Positions 12,155-22,414 of a stretch of 64,000 nucleotides of DNA are shown here, one piece after another. Below the pieces are notes generated by a model. That model saw only the letters and a program-made list of their open reading frames with translations. It was not told the DNA's origin and did no database searches. This DNA comes from Lepus europaeus (taxonomy: Eukaryota > Chordata > Mammalia > Lagomorpha > Leporidae): the NCBI RefSeq assembly GCF_033115175.1, contig NC_084831.1:14051138-14115137 (forward strand), given 5' to 3'. Position 1 is the stretch's first letter. Every line of letters begins with the position of its first letter. Position numbers and translations under genes: made by a program.

Positions 12155-12478
12155 TTTTATTTTTTTAAAAAGATTTATTTATTTATTTGAAAGGCAGAGT
12201 TACAGAGAGGGTGAGGCAGAGGCAGAGAGATTGTCCATCTTCCGGTTCACTCCCCAGTGGAGGCAATGGCCAGGGCTGGGCCAGGCCAAAGCCAGGAGCT
12301 TCATTCGGGTCTCCCACATGGGTGCAATCTCAAGTTCTCGGGCCATCCTCTGCTGCTTTACCAGGCCATTAGCATGGAGCTGGATCAGACGTGGAGTGAC
12401 CAAGACTAGAATCAGTGCCCATATGGGATGCCTGTGCTGCACGTGGTGGCTTAACCACAACATCACGGTGCTGGCCCT
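12155..12478 (-). mobile_element. CSINE2-like, minus strand
   Basis: Starts in a TTTTAAAAAGATTTATTTATTTATTT tail region and ends ATCACGGTGCTGGCCC. Confidence 0.87.
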
Positions 12479-12571
12479 GACCATGGCCTTTTGGACACGG
12501 TCCTAAGCGGCTCCCAGATCCTGTAGTTGGAGACTTGTTCTTTAGTATATGGACTGTATTGGGCATTTCTT

Positions 12572-12904
12572 CATTTTTTTTTAAAGATTTTTATGTATTT
12601 ATTTGACAGGTAGAGTTACAGACAGTGAGAGAGAGACAGAGAAAGATCTTCCTTCCATTGGATCACTCTCCAAATGGCTGAAACAGCCGGAGCTGCGCCG
12701 ATCCGAAGCCAGGAGCCAGGTGCCTCCTCCCGGTTTCCCATGTGGGTGCAGGGGCCCAAGCACTTGGGCCATCATCCACTGCTCTCCCAGGCCATAGCAG
12801 AGAGCTAGACTGGAAGAGGAGCAACCGGGACTAGAACTTGCACCCACATGGGATGCTGGTGCCGCAGGTAGAGGATTAACCTAGTGCGTCACGGAGCCGG
12901 CCCC
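12572..12904 (-). mobile_element. CSINE2-like, minus strand
   Basis: From AAAGATTTTTATGTATTTATTTG to GTCACGGAGCCGGCCCC. The second reverse SINE within 100 bp of the previous one. Confidence 0.87.
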
Positions 12905-15110
12905 ATGGGCGTTTCTTCTTGATTCTTCCTTCTTTGGAGTGCGATTATATCACGAAGAGGTGTGTGCAAAAAAATAGAAGCAAAACCAGAAAGCAGGCTT
13001 TGCGCTGACAAGTGAGACCAGGGGCCTGGTCCTCCCGTACTCCCAGTCTGATAAGGCAATTGCAGCCCTTGCTCCATGAGGAAGCCCTGGGCTTCTGGAA
13101 AACACAAAGGCCCCTGCTCTCCAGGGTCGCCCATCCGAGTGCAGAGTCGGACCCCGTGAGCCAAGGCACGTGCAGGTCTCCAGGAAGGAAGGCACCAGCA
13201 AGGGCAAATGAGCGCCTTCCCGTGTAAGGTGTGATGGGGACTCCAGGGTGACTTCCTGGAAGGTGGGGCCTGGATCCCAGGACAGGAAGTGGGGAAGAGG
13301 AAGGGTGGGGGCTGGGCAAGGGCTGGCTCATGGGTTTGAGAAGGCAGGAGGGGAAGCTGGCAAAGCTGGGGTGTCTTCTGCCCCTGGTCAGCAGGTGTGG
13401 GACGTGAGCAGAGCAAGGTGAGTGTGAGCTGAGGGGTGCACCCGGAGTGTCAGTTTCCAAGAGCTCTCTCCCTCCCCCGTCCCTCACCCCACTTCTATCT
13501 CAGAGTTCACTTCAAGCTGGAGGTCCGGCTCCTGCTTTGTCCCGATCAGATCTTGTCTTTTTGTCTTTCTATCTGCAGAGACAGACAGACAAAGCGCCCA
13601 GCCCCTGGTTCGCTTTCCAAATGCCCGAAGCTGGGAGCTGGGATTGCAATCTGGGTCTCCTGCACTTGAGCCGCCACTGCTGCCCCCCAGGGTGTGCGTT
13701 GGCGGGAAGCTGCAGCCAGGAGTGGAGCGCAGGTGCTTCCGTGTGGGATGCGCGCATCTTAACCGCCACGCCCAAGGCCGCGCCTCACTGTCAGACCTCC
13801 AGCCAAGCCCCCTTCCCGTGTCCCACGTGACGTCTGCTCTCACTAGCACACTCGTCACTCGTGTGACTGCGTCCTGTTCATTCCACAGCGGGGCACACAG
13901 AGAAGGGGGAAGGGCACACACCTGACAAGGCCCTGCTGCCACGAAGCGGGGACCCTGGCGGTGAACCCATCTGCTCCAACATCCAGATCTGGCTCCTGGA
14001 ACTCGTCCTGCCCCAGTGCCAGACAAGAGGCCAGTGGCACTGACTCCCAGGCCCACCGGGTCCTCAAGCAGAGGCAAGGGAGCCCACCCCAACCTCAGGA
14101 GACATCGTGGTGACCACAATTCAGGGGGAACTGGAAGAAGCCACTCAACACCCTGGGGTGCACGAGGAGGTCCCCACCCATCGGCTAGGCCATGCCACAG
14201 CCCGGCTGGGACCCCGTCCTCCAGACAGGACCCTGGGCTGGTTGGGGGGGGTGCTTCCTGCTGGTTGTGCATACCCAGGCCTCTCCACTCACCCTGGGTG
14301 GCCCCACAGACGTGGGCACCGATCTGCTTCCCCGTGCACGCAGTCCCCTTCCGGACGTGGGTGCGGGGTCCTCCACAGACACGGGCGTGTCCACACCGAG
14401 CCGCCTCCTGAATGCAGGGAGATCTCCCTCCGCAAGTTCCCCTCAGCCTCCCCTGGGCCCCCTCTGCCCTGGCCGTGCCGGCTGGACTTCCGTGTTCCTC
14501 TCTGTGTTGTCCAGCTTGGAGAGAACCCTGCTAAGTGGCGACAGCAGACCCCGCCCTCCATCCTCCATACCTGGTCTCCCCTGTGTCCCAAGTGACGTCC
14601 GAGTGCCCTGGCCGCCCGCGCTGAGGCTCCTGTTAGGGCAGCGGGGACACAGCCCCTCTCCCTCCTCCCCTGATGCTTGCGACCTGCAGGACTTGCTGCA
14701 TTTGGGGTTGAGCCAGGTCTCTTCTCCCCGCTGCAAGACCCCATCGTTGCTTTCCTAAGTGTCACTCAATCATTACTTCGTCAGCGTCTCTCAGATGGAG
14801 GCCGTGGACTCAGGTCTTCTCAGCTGCAGGAGGAGAGGCCAACACCTGGCCAGAGGCATAAACCCCCAGCTGGGCAAGACCGGAGCACTGGGGGTGGGGA
14901 CTCTGCAGCCAGCAGGGCGGGGCTGTGGCAGGGGCGGAGCCTCCTTTTTCTAGGGCATATGTGTCACCTGCCTCCTGCCCAGGGCCATTGCCTGGGCACT
15001 ACCCTGCCAGCGTGCGTGGCAGCGTGAAGCTGGGGCCTGCTCCCCGCCGCCTTCAGAGCACCCCGCACATTCTCGGAGACCTATGTCGCTGGCCCCCCAG
15101 AGCCCAGAGC
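12905..15110. other. PLA2G2F upstream region
   Basis: GC-rich sequence. An old reverse SINE lies at 13565-13790. No TATA box or clear core promoter was found before the PLA2G2F start; overlapping open frames up to 262 codons on both strands have no domain signature. Confidence 0.5.
13565..13790 (-). mobile_element. old, degraded CSINE
   Basis: GACAGACAGACAAAGCG, TTCGCTTTCCAAATGCCC and CTTAACCGCCACGCC mark a reverse C repeat that has lost most of its simple-sequence tail. Confidence 0.6.
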
Positions 15111-15226
15111 ATGGCAGATGGGGCGCAGGCCAACCACAAAGGGTTCAGGAAGAAGGTGCTGGTTAGACAGCCCTCTGGGCGGAGGGGCCCAAGCCCTGCG
15201 GCCGCTTCTCCTCCGAGAACCTCCAG
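15111..15226 (+). CDS. PLA2G2F: PLA2G2F coding exon 1 (N-terminal extension)
   Basis: Begins at ATG 15111 (MADGAQANHKGF) and ends at the donor GTAAGT at 15227, leaving phase 2. It encodes 38 residues rich in Lys, Arg, Pro and Ser with no hydrophobic stretch. The open frame continues upstream to 14925, but the MADGAQAN start matches my recollection of the human long isoform, so I chose it. Confidence 0.85.
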
Positions 15227-18200
15227 GTAAGTGCCTGCTGCCCCCGGATGGGGTCCTGTGGGGAGAGGGGTGGGGGTGAAGGTGAGGGGCTGGCTCAGTG
15301 GTGCACTGAGACAGGTTTCTGCCTTTCTAGCCCGAGAAGAGGCTTAGGCATCACCGAGTCAGCTCTTCTGAGGCACCTGCGGCCCAGAGAGGCCCAGCGC
15401 TCTGCCTGCAGTCACTCAGCATTGTTTGCGGAGCAGGGCAGCCCACCACCCAGGTCGCTAGGTTCTGGGTTCAAGACCCAGCACCAGGCTGGGTCATGTG
15501 GCTCTCTGTGCCAGGGTTCCCTGGCAAGTGGATGGCAGATCAGGGGTGGGGGGCAGTTGGGGAGGCTCTGATCTGAGACAGTGGCTTCCTGTCTTGGAAG
15601 TAGGATGGGCGGGAAGGAGGTGCTGGGGCCTCCTGGCTCTGCCAGCCTGGGGTGTGTCCCTGCAGGAGCAGCAGGGCAGGTGCAGGATGCTAATCACAGG
15701 GCTGGGACAGCATCGACCAGGGCATCAGGGGACAGTAATGGGGCTGGGGCCACACAGGTGCAGGGGACAGACTGAGGCTCCCGGCTTCCTCCTCTCTCAG
15801 GTCCGGCCTGGGCATGAAGAAGTTCCTGACCATCAGCATCCTGGCCAGCAGCGGTGAGTCCAGGCTCGGCACAGCCTCTCTCCTGCCACCTGGGCACCTG
15901 TGTTACTGCCCTCCCTGAGTACCCAGACCCCCTGGGCCAGTCTCGTCCTCTCCCTGGGCCTCCACTTCCCCGTCCTCCTGGGCCCTCGGCGGCATTTACG
16001 AGCCTCGAGGGAACAGGGTGCGGGGGCTGAGCAAGCATCGTAAAGCGGTGTTGTTGGCTGGTGTTTGTGTACACAGAGTGTGTGGTGCTGTGTATGTGTG
16101 TGCGTGCGACGGAGTTAATGAGTTTGTGTTGGGAGCTGCACGCGTCTGTGTGTAGGTGGCTATGAGCGTCTGGGAGTGTGTACCTGTGCACCACACACCA
16201 ACAAAACAAATGTCAGAGTTGTGAGCCCACCGTGGCTGTGGCTGTGGCTGTGTGGTTGTGTCTCCAGCCTGTGCACCCAGCTGGGCACATGGGGTGTGTG
16301 CAGAGAGGGAGACAGCGTGCGGGTACCAGAAGGCAGTGGACGGGCAAGGCTGGTGCTCAGGCCTCCGGGGACCTGGGGCAGCCGCCCCGCGGGGCTATGG
16401 GGGGAAGCTCAGGATCTGAGTCTGGCACAAGCCCCTCCGTCCCCCAACACACGCCGGAGTGTTTCAGCCATGGGGACTGTCACAGAATTGCTCTCTGGCT
16501 TCTCATGCAAACTGTGAGACACTGCAGGGACACCGCCCACTCCTAGGAGCCGTCCCATTTCTGAGCCTCAGTTTTATCATCCATTCAATGGGACCAGCGC
16601 AGCTCTCCTGCTGGTACTTGTGGTGGCTACACCCAGAGACGGATGGTGGGTGTGAATGCCGGTGCCTTCCTTTTCACTGAGCCCAGGAGACACACGGAGG
16701 CCACAGGGGCAGCTCAGAGAGCCCAGCACATGTAAGGACCAAGGAGGAACTGTCCCTGGGGTGGGCGGACCCGGCAGGTGCCAGGAAGTGATTTTGCTGG
16801 GATAGGAAGTATTCTTGCACTATTGCTTTGCCTGTGTGCGTGCACATGTATGTGTGTGTGTGTGATACACGTGTGTGTCCATTTTCCAACCCACAGCCAA
16901 TATTGGCTTATAACACATAGGCTTTTCTGTATCTTAATTAAGAGACCATAACACTGAATTTTTTGCATTAATCCTGCTATGCACCAGCTCTGGACGGTGG
17001 TGGGGCCTCTCAGTCCCTGGGGGGGCAGAGGCCAGGAAGCAGGAGTGGGGAGCCAGGTTCAAGTCCCTGTGGTTCATGACAGCACTGGCATTTGCAAAGC
17101 CCCTTCCTGCACGCCAGGCTCTTGGGCAGCCCCCTGGGAAGGGTGGGCAGACACACAGCCAAGGGCATCCGAATTCCGTCTCCATCATTTCTTGACCACC
17201 TGACCTTGGACGAGTTACTAAGTGCTCCGTGCCTCAGTCTCCTCCTCTGGGAAATGGGGTGACAACAGCACTCGTAGAGTCGCAGTGAGCATCCAACGAG
17301 GGCCTCACACACCCCCTGGTTCTCTTGCAGTTTTGTCCACTGCCCACGGCAGCCTGCTGAACCTCAAGTCCATGGTGGAAACCATCACGGGCAGAAACGC
17401 CATCCTGTCCTTCGTGGGCTACGGCTGCTACTGTGGGCTGGGCGGCCGCGGGCAGCCCATGGACGAGGTGGACTGGTAGGTGCCGGAGATCTGGGCTCCC
17501 ATGGGCAGCCCATGGACGAGGTGGACTGGTAGGTGCTGGAGATCTGGGATCCCGCTGCAGGCCAAGGGCAGCAGGTGGGCGGACAGCTGAAGGTCAGAGC
17601 GATCTCTCCTCCCCGGAGGACCGGACTTGATTGACAAGTTAGCAGCCAGGAGCCTGCCCTCTGACTATGGCCTCTCCACCTGTCCTGGCCACTTCTGGTG
17701 GCCCATCTCCAGGGTCCTAGCTTGGGGGTATCTCACCCCTCCCCTCTCCAGGAAGGGACCTTTGACCTGCCCCACGCACACAGGGCAGCGACAGTACACA
17801 GCGGACTCTGCGATGGAGCAAGGGCTGTGAGGGCCACCCCCACCGGGCAGGGGGCTCTGAAGGGCAGGGCTATGTTTCCTCCATCAGACTGGACTTCTGC
17901 TCCTATCTCCCCAACAGCAGCCAGCACCAGGTCTGGCATTGCTGGGAGCTTGCTAGATGCATGTGGACTGACTGCCTTGGCCCCTGCAGAGGCGAGGGCA
18001 GCCACGCTGCCTCCCTGCCTGTCCTCCTGCCAGCACCCACTGACCCTTCCCACCTCTGCCCCTCCCTGGCCGCCGGGCACATCCAGATGTGACCTCTGTG
18101 TGCAGCCAGTGCCCTGCTGACACTGACTTAGGCACAGAGCCCCCCTCCCACGCTGGCCCCTGATGGACCACCTGCTCCACCCCCACCCCCGGGCTACATC

Positions 18201-19220
18201 CAGGGCTCCAGGGGGCAGGCCCGGAGCCCCAAGGACGAGAACAAAGAGCAAGGATCCAGGCAAGAACCTGTGTGATCTCAGATGAGTAACTGCCCCTCTC
18301 TGAAGTCTGACGGCCAGGCAGTGAGGGACTGGGACTCCATCAGCCGGGGCTGCACCTGCCCACTCCCCTCTGCTGCCCCCAGGTGCTGCCACGCCCACGA
18401 CTGCTGCTACCAGAAGGTCTTTGACCAAGGCTGCCGGCCCTACGTGGACCACTACGACTACACCATCGAGAACAGCACTGAGATCCTGTGCAGTGAGTGC
18501 CTCCCCCGCCCCCGCCACCCCCAGCCTGGCCAGAGAGCACAGGCTGCAGGCGCGCGCCGGGCACCGCTTTAGTAGAAGTCTGTCCCAAATACCGCGCGCG
18601 ACACACCCATGCTAAAATGCAGCTGGTAATATGAAGCTAATTAATATTAGCTTACAATTAAGAATTTGCATAAGCAGTTAGCGTCAGGACTGATTTCTCC
18701 CAGTCCTTTCTCTCCCGGGCAGTGATCTCTCGGGGTGAGACAGAGGGAGGGGCCTGGGAGAGCAGAAAGAGACTGGCAGGGGGCGGGGTGAGTTGGGCAG
18801 ACCCACCCCCTTTCTGCCTCAGTTTCCCTAACTGCCTCTCCAGTTTTAGGGTGCACAGTCAGCTTTCAGGGGTTGTCACAGCACAGAGGGGGGTCTGGGG
18901 GAGGGGTTGGCCCAGGGGCTCCCAGAGGGCAGGCACTGCTCCCCGTCCCCCCCGTCTGGGGAGGTGGGGGCGGCTCTTTACCCACAGCCTCTGCCACCCG
19001 CCCCCCAGGCGAGCTCAACGAGACCGAGTGTGACAAGCAGACGTGCGAGTGTGACAAGAGCGTGGTTCTGTGCCTGCAGAAGCAGATCTACAGGGATCAG
19101 TACCGCGGCTACCTCAACATCTACTGCCAGGGCCGCACACCCAGCTGCAGCATCTATGACCCGCCGCCTGAGGAGGTGGCCTGCGGGCTGGGCTTCCTGC
19201 CCACCCCTGCCCTGCCCTAG
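15111..19220 (+). CDS. PLA2G2F: PLA2G2F, group IIF secretory phospholipase A2 (5 coding exons)
   Basis: Coding exons 15111-15226, 15801-15853, 17331-17475, 18383-18492 and 19009-19220 join to 636 nt, a 211-residue protein. That is the length I know for the long human form. Every intron is GT-AG and the phases agree. The product hydrolyses the sn-2 ester of phospholipids, needs Ca2+ and is secreted. Visible features: basic N-terminal extension (residues 1-43); hydrophobic signal from Met44, with the mature chain probably starting at Ser64 after AHG; Ca2+ loop [11 protein letters not shown] (87-97); active site CCHAHDCCY (106-114) with His110/Asp111; dyad Asp157 in CECD; N-glycosylation sequons at Asn135 and Asn145; and the roughly 30-residue Pro-rich, Cys-containing C-terminal tail that sets IIF apart. 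The human neighbours are PLA2G2D and PLA2G2C; the latter lies 10 kb downstream in opposite orientation here. I saw no clear poly(A) signal in the kilobase after the stop. Confidence 0.95.
15345..15480 (+). mobile_element. MIR remnant in PLA2G2F intron 1
   Basis: CTGAGGCACCTGCGGCCCAGAGAGG followed by AGTCACTCAGC has the MIR core pattern. Confidence 0.45.
15801..15853 (+). CDS. PLA2G2F: PLA2G2F coding exon 2 (signal peptide)
   Basis: Acceptor CTCTCTCAG before 15801 and donor GTGAGT at 15854. Contains a second in-frame ATG at 15814 (MKKFLTISILASS) that starts a classical signal peptide and would give a 168-residue precursor. Confidence 0.9.
16050..16190. repeat. TG-rich tract in PLA2G2F intron 2
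   Basis: Imperfect alternating TG/CA sequence. A second, shorter one lies at 16826-16880 in the same intron. Confidence 0.6.
17165..17300 (-). mobile_element. MIR remnant before PLA2G2F exon 3
   Basis: CTTGACCACCTGACCTTGGACGAG and CTCAGTCTCCTCCTCTGGGAAATGGGG are the complement of the MIR core; it ends only about 30 bp before the exon 3 acceptor. Confidence 0.55.
17331..17475 (+). CDS. PLA2G2F: PLA2G2F coding exon 3 (Ca2+-binding loop)
   Basis: Acceptor TCTCTTGCAG ends at 17330 and donor GTAGGT starts at 17476. The 145-nt length is identical to exon 3 of PLA2G2C in this window. It encodes the end of the signal peptide, the mature N-terminus and the Ca2+ loop. The last 26 bases and the donor are repeated 53 bp downstream (see findings). 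Confidence 0.93.
17450..17553 (+). repeat. 53-bp-spaced duplication of exon 3 end and its splice donor
   Basis: About 51 bp starting at 17450 (exon 3 end, donor and first intron bases) recur starting at 17503 with two visible substitutions (CCGGAG/CTGGAG and GGCTCCC/GGATCCC). The second copy carries its own GTAGGT donor at 17529. Splicing there would add 53 nt and place TAG directly after the tryptophan codon. Confidence 0.9.
18383..18492 (+). CDS. PLA2G2F: PLA2G2F coding exon 4 (active site)
   Basis: Acceptor CCCCAG ends at 18382 and donor GTGAGT starts at 18493. Begins inside the Trp105 codon and encodes CCHAHDCCYQ with the catalytic His/Asp pair, plus the ENST glycosylation site. Confidence 0.95.
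18620..18671. promoter_or_regulatory. AT-rich palindrome and octamer motif in PLA2G2F intron 4
   Basis: AGCTAATTAATATTAGCT at 18635-18652 has perfect 7-bp arms. ATTTGCAT, the POU octamer in reverse, follows at 18664-18671. It is an island of AT in a GC-rich intron. Confidence 0.35.
19009..19220 (+). CDS. PLA2G2F: PLA2G2F coding exon 5 and stop
   Basis: Acceptor CCCCCCAG ends at 19008; TAG stop at 19218-19220. Encodes the CDKQTCECDK helix with the second active-site Asp and the long Pro-rich C-terminal tail ending PTPALP. Confidence 0.95.
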
Positions 19221-21825
19221 CCCCCTGGAGGAGGTCTGAGAGAGAAGAGGGGCTGGCGGGGCTGGCTAGGGACCCGATGGATGGAACAGGTGGGGGCAGG
19301 GAGATCCTGGGCCCTGGCAGGACCATGGCTCCCCCGGTCCTGCGTTAGGCGTGGCCGTGCCCTTGTCTCTGTTTCTGGGCACAGTGAGAAGTGTGGGGCT
19401 TGGCCGGGGGTCTCTCCTGGGGGCTGGGGAAGGCGAGGCCTGAGAGAAGGGGTGGGGCCTCCGTTGTGGCCCCAGCTTGACTCCCTGGGGACTTCAGGTC
19501 CCAGCCCCTGAGCTGCCAGCTCAGGTGCCAAGCATGGATGCCTCCGAGGGCCAAGAGCCCAGAGATAGAGTGTGGGCATGGGCTGGGGTCCTGGGGACCC
19601 CAGGCTGACCCTCAGCGTGGCTCAGGGTGACCTCTGCTTAGGGACTCCCTGCACAGCAGGTGCCCACCTGGCCTTGGCCGAGGTGGCACTGGAGGGCAGG
19701 ACCCAGCAGGCTGTGTCCCAGCCCCGTTACCCAGAATGCCTCGCAGCAGGCTCCCAGGCACTGAGAGCCCATGTGGCCAGGGACCCTCCCGCCCAAGCAT
19801 GGCCCCCAGCCCTCACAGGCCACCCACGTAACAGGCTCGCCCCACCCTGCTCTGCAACACCGCCTGGTTCCTAGGAACACCCCTGCCCACCCCAGGCCTT
19901 CTGGCCCTGGGGAGTGGACAAGGACCCCGTGTCCCTGCCAGGGAGAGGCCAGGCCAGCTCTAGACACCAGGAGTCCCATCCAAGGGGGAGAAGCCAAGGG
20001 CTGGGACCCACCTCAGTGAAGAGGGGCACAAAGAGGGGAGGGGAGAGTCAAGGCCGGAGGCTGTGCAGAACATTCCAGAAAATAGCAGGGCCGGTGGTGA
20101 AGCGGGAAAGGGGAGAAGTCGGGAGTGGGGGAGACCTGGCCAGGGCGACCGTCTTGAATAGCAGAAAAGGATGGCGGCAGGGGACGGCGTCTTGGGGGGC
20201 AGGGGCCAAGGGGAACGGTGGGCAGAGGTGGGGGTCCGGCCGCAGCAGACAGCTTCTCCAGTCCCCAGGCGCCGCCAGGTCCGCAGGTGCGCCTTCCTGT
20301 CCGCCCCGCCCACCCTGACCTCCAGGGTGGCCATGGCCTCCATGCAGCTGGCCCTGCCTTGCATCCGCCTCCTGCCTTCATCCCCTGCCTGCCCTGAGGA
20401 CACTCTGACCCCATGCCCCCTCCCCAACCCCCAGCCGGCCCCAGACCCTGAGAACGGCCACCAGGAGGCTTGGCCTGGTGGGGCCTGGCCTGGCAGTGCC
20501 CCCGCAGGCCGGAGCCCCGGGGGTGGCGGGAGGACCCAGCAGGGTGGAGGCAGAGGTGGGATGGGCCCAGGAGCCCACAAGGGCAGCTCTGGTACTGAGA
20601 CAGGGGCCCTCGGCACCCATCTCCTGCCGGCCCAGGCGTGAGGCCACGGCGGTCACCAGTGGGCCTGACCCGGCCTGCCGGGCCCTGGGATCTTCCTGGT
20701 CCAAGCTCCCAGTACCCTAGCTCCCCCACCTCCAGCTCATGGCCATCTGAACCAACCCCCCCAAACCAGGGTGGAGCTGGCATGGGGTGCCCAGGGCCTC
20801 CTGCAGGGCCCAGGCTTCCAGCCGTGCCCTTCCCAAAGCCCAGGCCAGCGCTAAGGCTCGGGGGCCCTGGAGGCCCTGCCCAGCCTCCTCAGCCCCAGGC
20901 CATCACCCCAACTCGCCCTCCCTGGCCGGCTCCAACACCCCTGTGGCCACTCACTCCCCTCCCGGCCTCCTGCGCTGGGGGAAGCAGGCTCCCTGATACC
21001 CAGCGGCCAGCAAGGTCTGGCCCCCTTTTGCTCCCAGCCTGGGGGCCATGGCCCTGCCCCAGCAGAGAGAGGCCGAGGCGGGGCTGAGGCCGCAGGCACC
21101 GGCGTCCACCTCTGAGTGGTTCCGTTCCCTTTTCTGTGGGACAACTGGGGCCCAGAGAGGGAAAGCCACTCGCCGACGTCACAGCGCCGGGCAGGGTCCC
21201 CCACACCTCTGCCCCAGTGATGACCCAGGCAGCCAGAGCACTGGCAGGAGTGACCAAGTGACCAAGGCCCCAGCCCGCAGCGTGTGCTCTGCCTGCTCTG
21301 CCTGTGACACACACTGAGCCTCAGTTGTCCTGTCTGTGAAATGGGTCTATGTCTTAGGCCTGAAGTGTCATGGGCTTGTTATGAGAGCCACTGATACGGA
21401 GGAGGGGTGAGAATGTGAATGGGGGCGAGGGGAGGATGGAATGTCAGCGCCCTTAGGATTCAGTTTGAATGCAGGACGCGTCTTAATATAGACGTGGGGT
21501 GGGAGCTGTGGGAGAACACAGCGGGCAGCCGGGTCCGGGTCCCAGCTCCGCCCCTTCTCAGTTGCAGGCAGAGACCAGTAGCAGCTGCTACCAAAACATG
21601 GATTTTCCCAGAGCCCCCCGGGGTGACCTGGGGAGAAGAAGCCCCACCCCGTTTTGAGCTGAGCCGCTCTGCTCCCCCTGTAGTGAAGGGCGGGGCGTCC
21701 AACAGCCGGGGCGGGAGGGAGCGCCGTGGCTGCCCCCGCGGGGGATGTCGCAGGCCGTGTCGGCGCCCGGGGCAAGCTCGGGACGCTCTGCCCTGGTCCA
21801 GCTGCCCGGCAGCGTGCACCTGACA
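19221..21825. other. GC-rich intergenic DNA downstream of PLA2G2F
   Basis: Unique, very GC-rich. MIR-like pieces near 21130-21180 and 21310-21350. Open frames up to 256 codons occur on both strands because stop codons are rare at this base composition; none has a recognisable domain. Confidence 0.55.
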
Positions 21826-22039
21826 GGCAGATCGACGCCTCAGTGGCTGGGTCCTTGTCACCCCCGTGGGAGACGGGGAAGGAGCTCCTGGCTCCTGGCG
21901 TCAGCCTGGCCCAGCCCTGGCTGTTACGGCCATTGGGGAGTGAACCGGTAGATGGACGACACCTCTCTCTCTCTCTCTCTCTCTCTCTCTACCTCTGTCT
22001 CTGCCTTTCAAATAAATTTAAAAAAAAAAGGAAAAAGAT
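21826..22039 (+). mobile_element. 5'-truncated CSINE
   Basis: Starts in the middle of the SINE body, keeps GAGTGAACCGGTAGATGGACGAC, (CT)n and CCTTTCAAATAAATTTAAAAAAAA. The tandem array begins 12 bp after its tail. Confidence 0.8.
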
Positions 22040-22050
22040 TTCCAATCCCT

Positions 22051-22310
22051 GGCAGGACTCGCTCCGTGACCGCAGGACTCGCTCCGTGACCGCAGGACTC
22101 GCTCCGTGACCGCAGGACTCGCTCCGTGACCGCAGGACTCGCTCCGTGACCGCAGGACTCGCTCCGTGACCGCAGGACTCGCTCCGTGACCGCAGGACTC
22201 GCTCTGTGACCGCAGGACTCGCTCCGTGACCGCAGGACTCGCTCCGTGACCGCAGGACTCGCTCTGTGACCGCAGGACTCGCTCTGTGACCGCAGGACTC
22301 GCTCTGTGAC
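22051..22310. repeat. 20-bp tandem array, 13 copies
   Basis: Thirteen uninterrupted 20-bp units of CGCAGGACTCGCTCCGTGAC (first unit GGCAGG). The only variation is CTCCGTGAC versus CTCTGTGAC: copies 8 and 11-13 carry the T form. Confidence 0.97.
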
Positions 22311-22414
22311 CCTACTCCGAGAGCGAGCTGGGGCCTCCGTCCTGGGAGCCTGCGGCCCGGGAGTGGGGCAGGCGGGGAACTCACCCCTTCACGAGGGGTG
22401 CCTGGGCACTGAGT

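Noticed and set aside
1-15110. A further PLA2G2 gene (for example PLA2G2D) left of PLA2G2F
   Set aside because: I looked for the Ca2+ loop and CCxxHDCCY signatures on both strands and found only the two genes reported.
17733-18518. 261-codon minus-strand open frame over PLA2G2F intron 3 and exon 4
   Set aside because: Antisense shadow of GC-rich coding sequence; no family signature.
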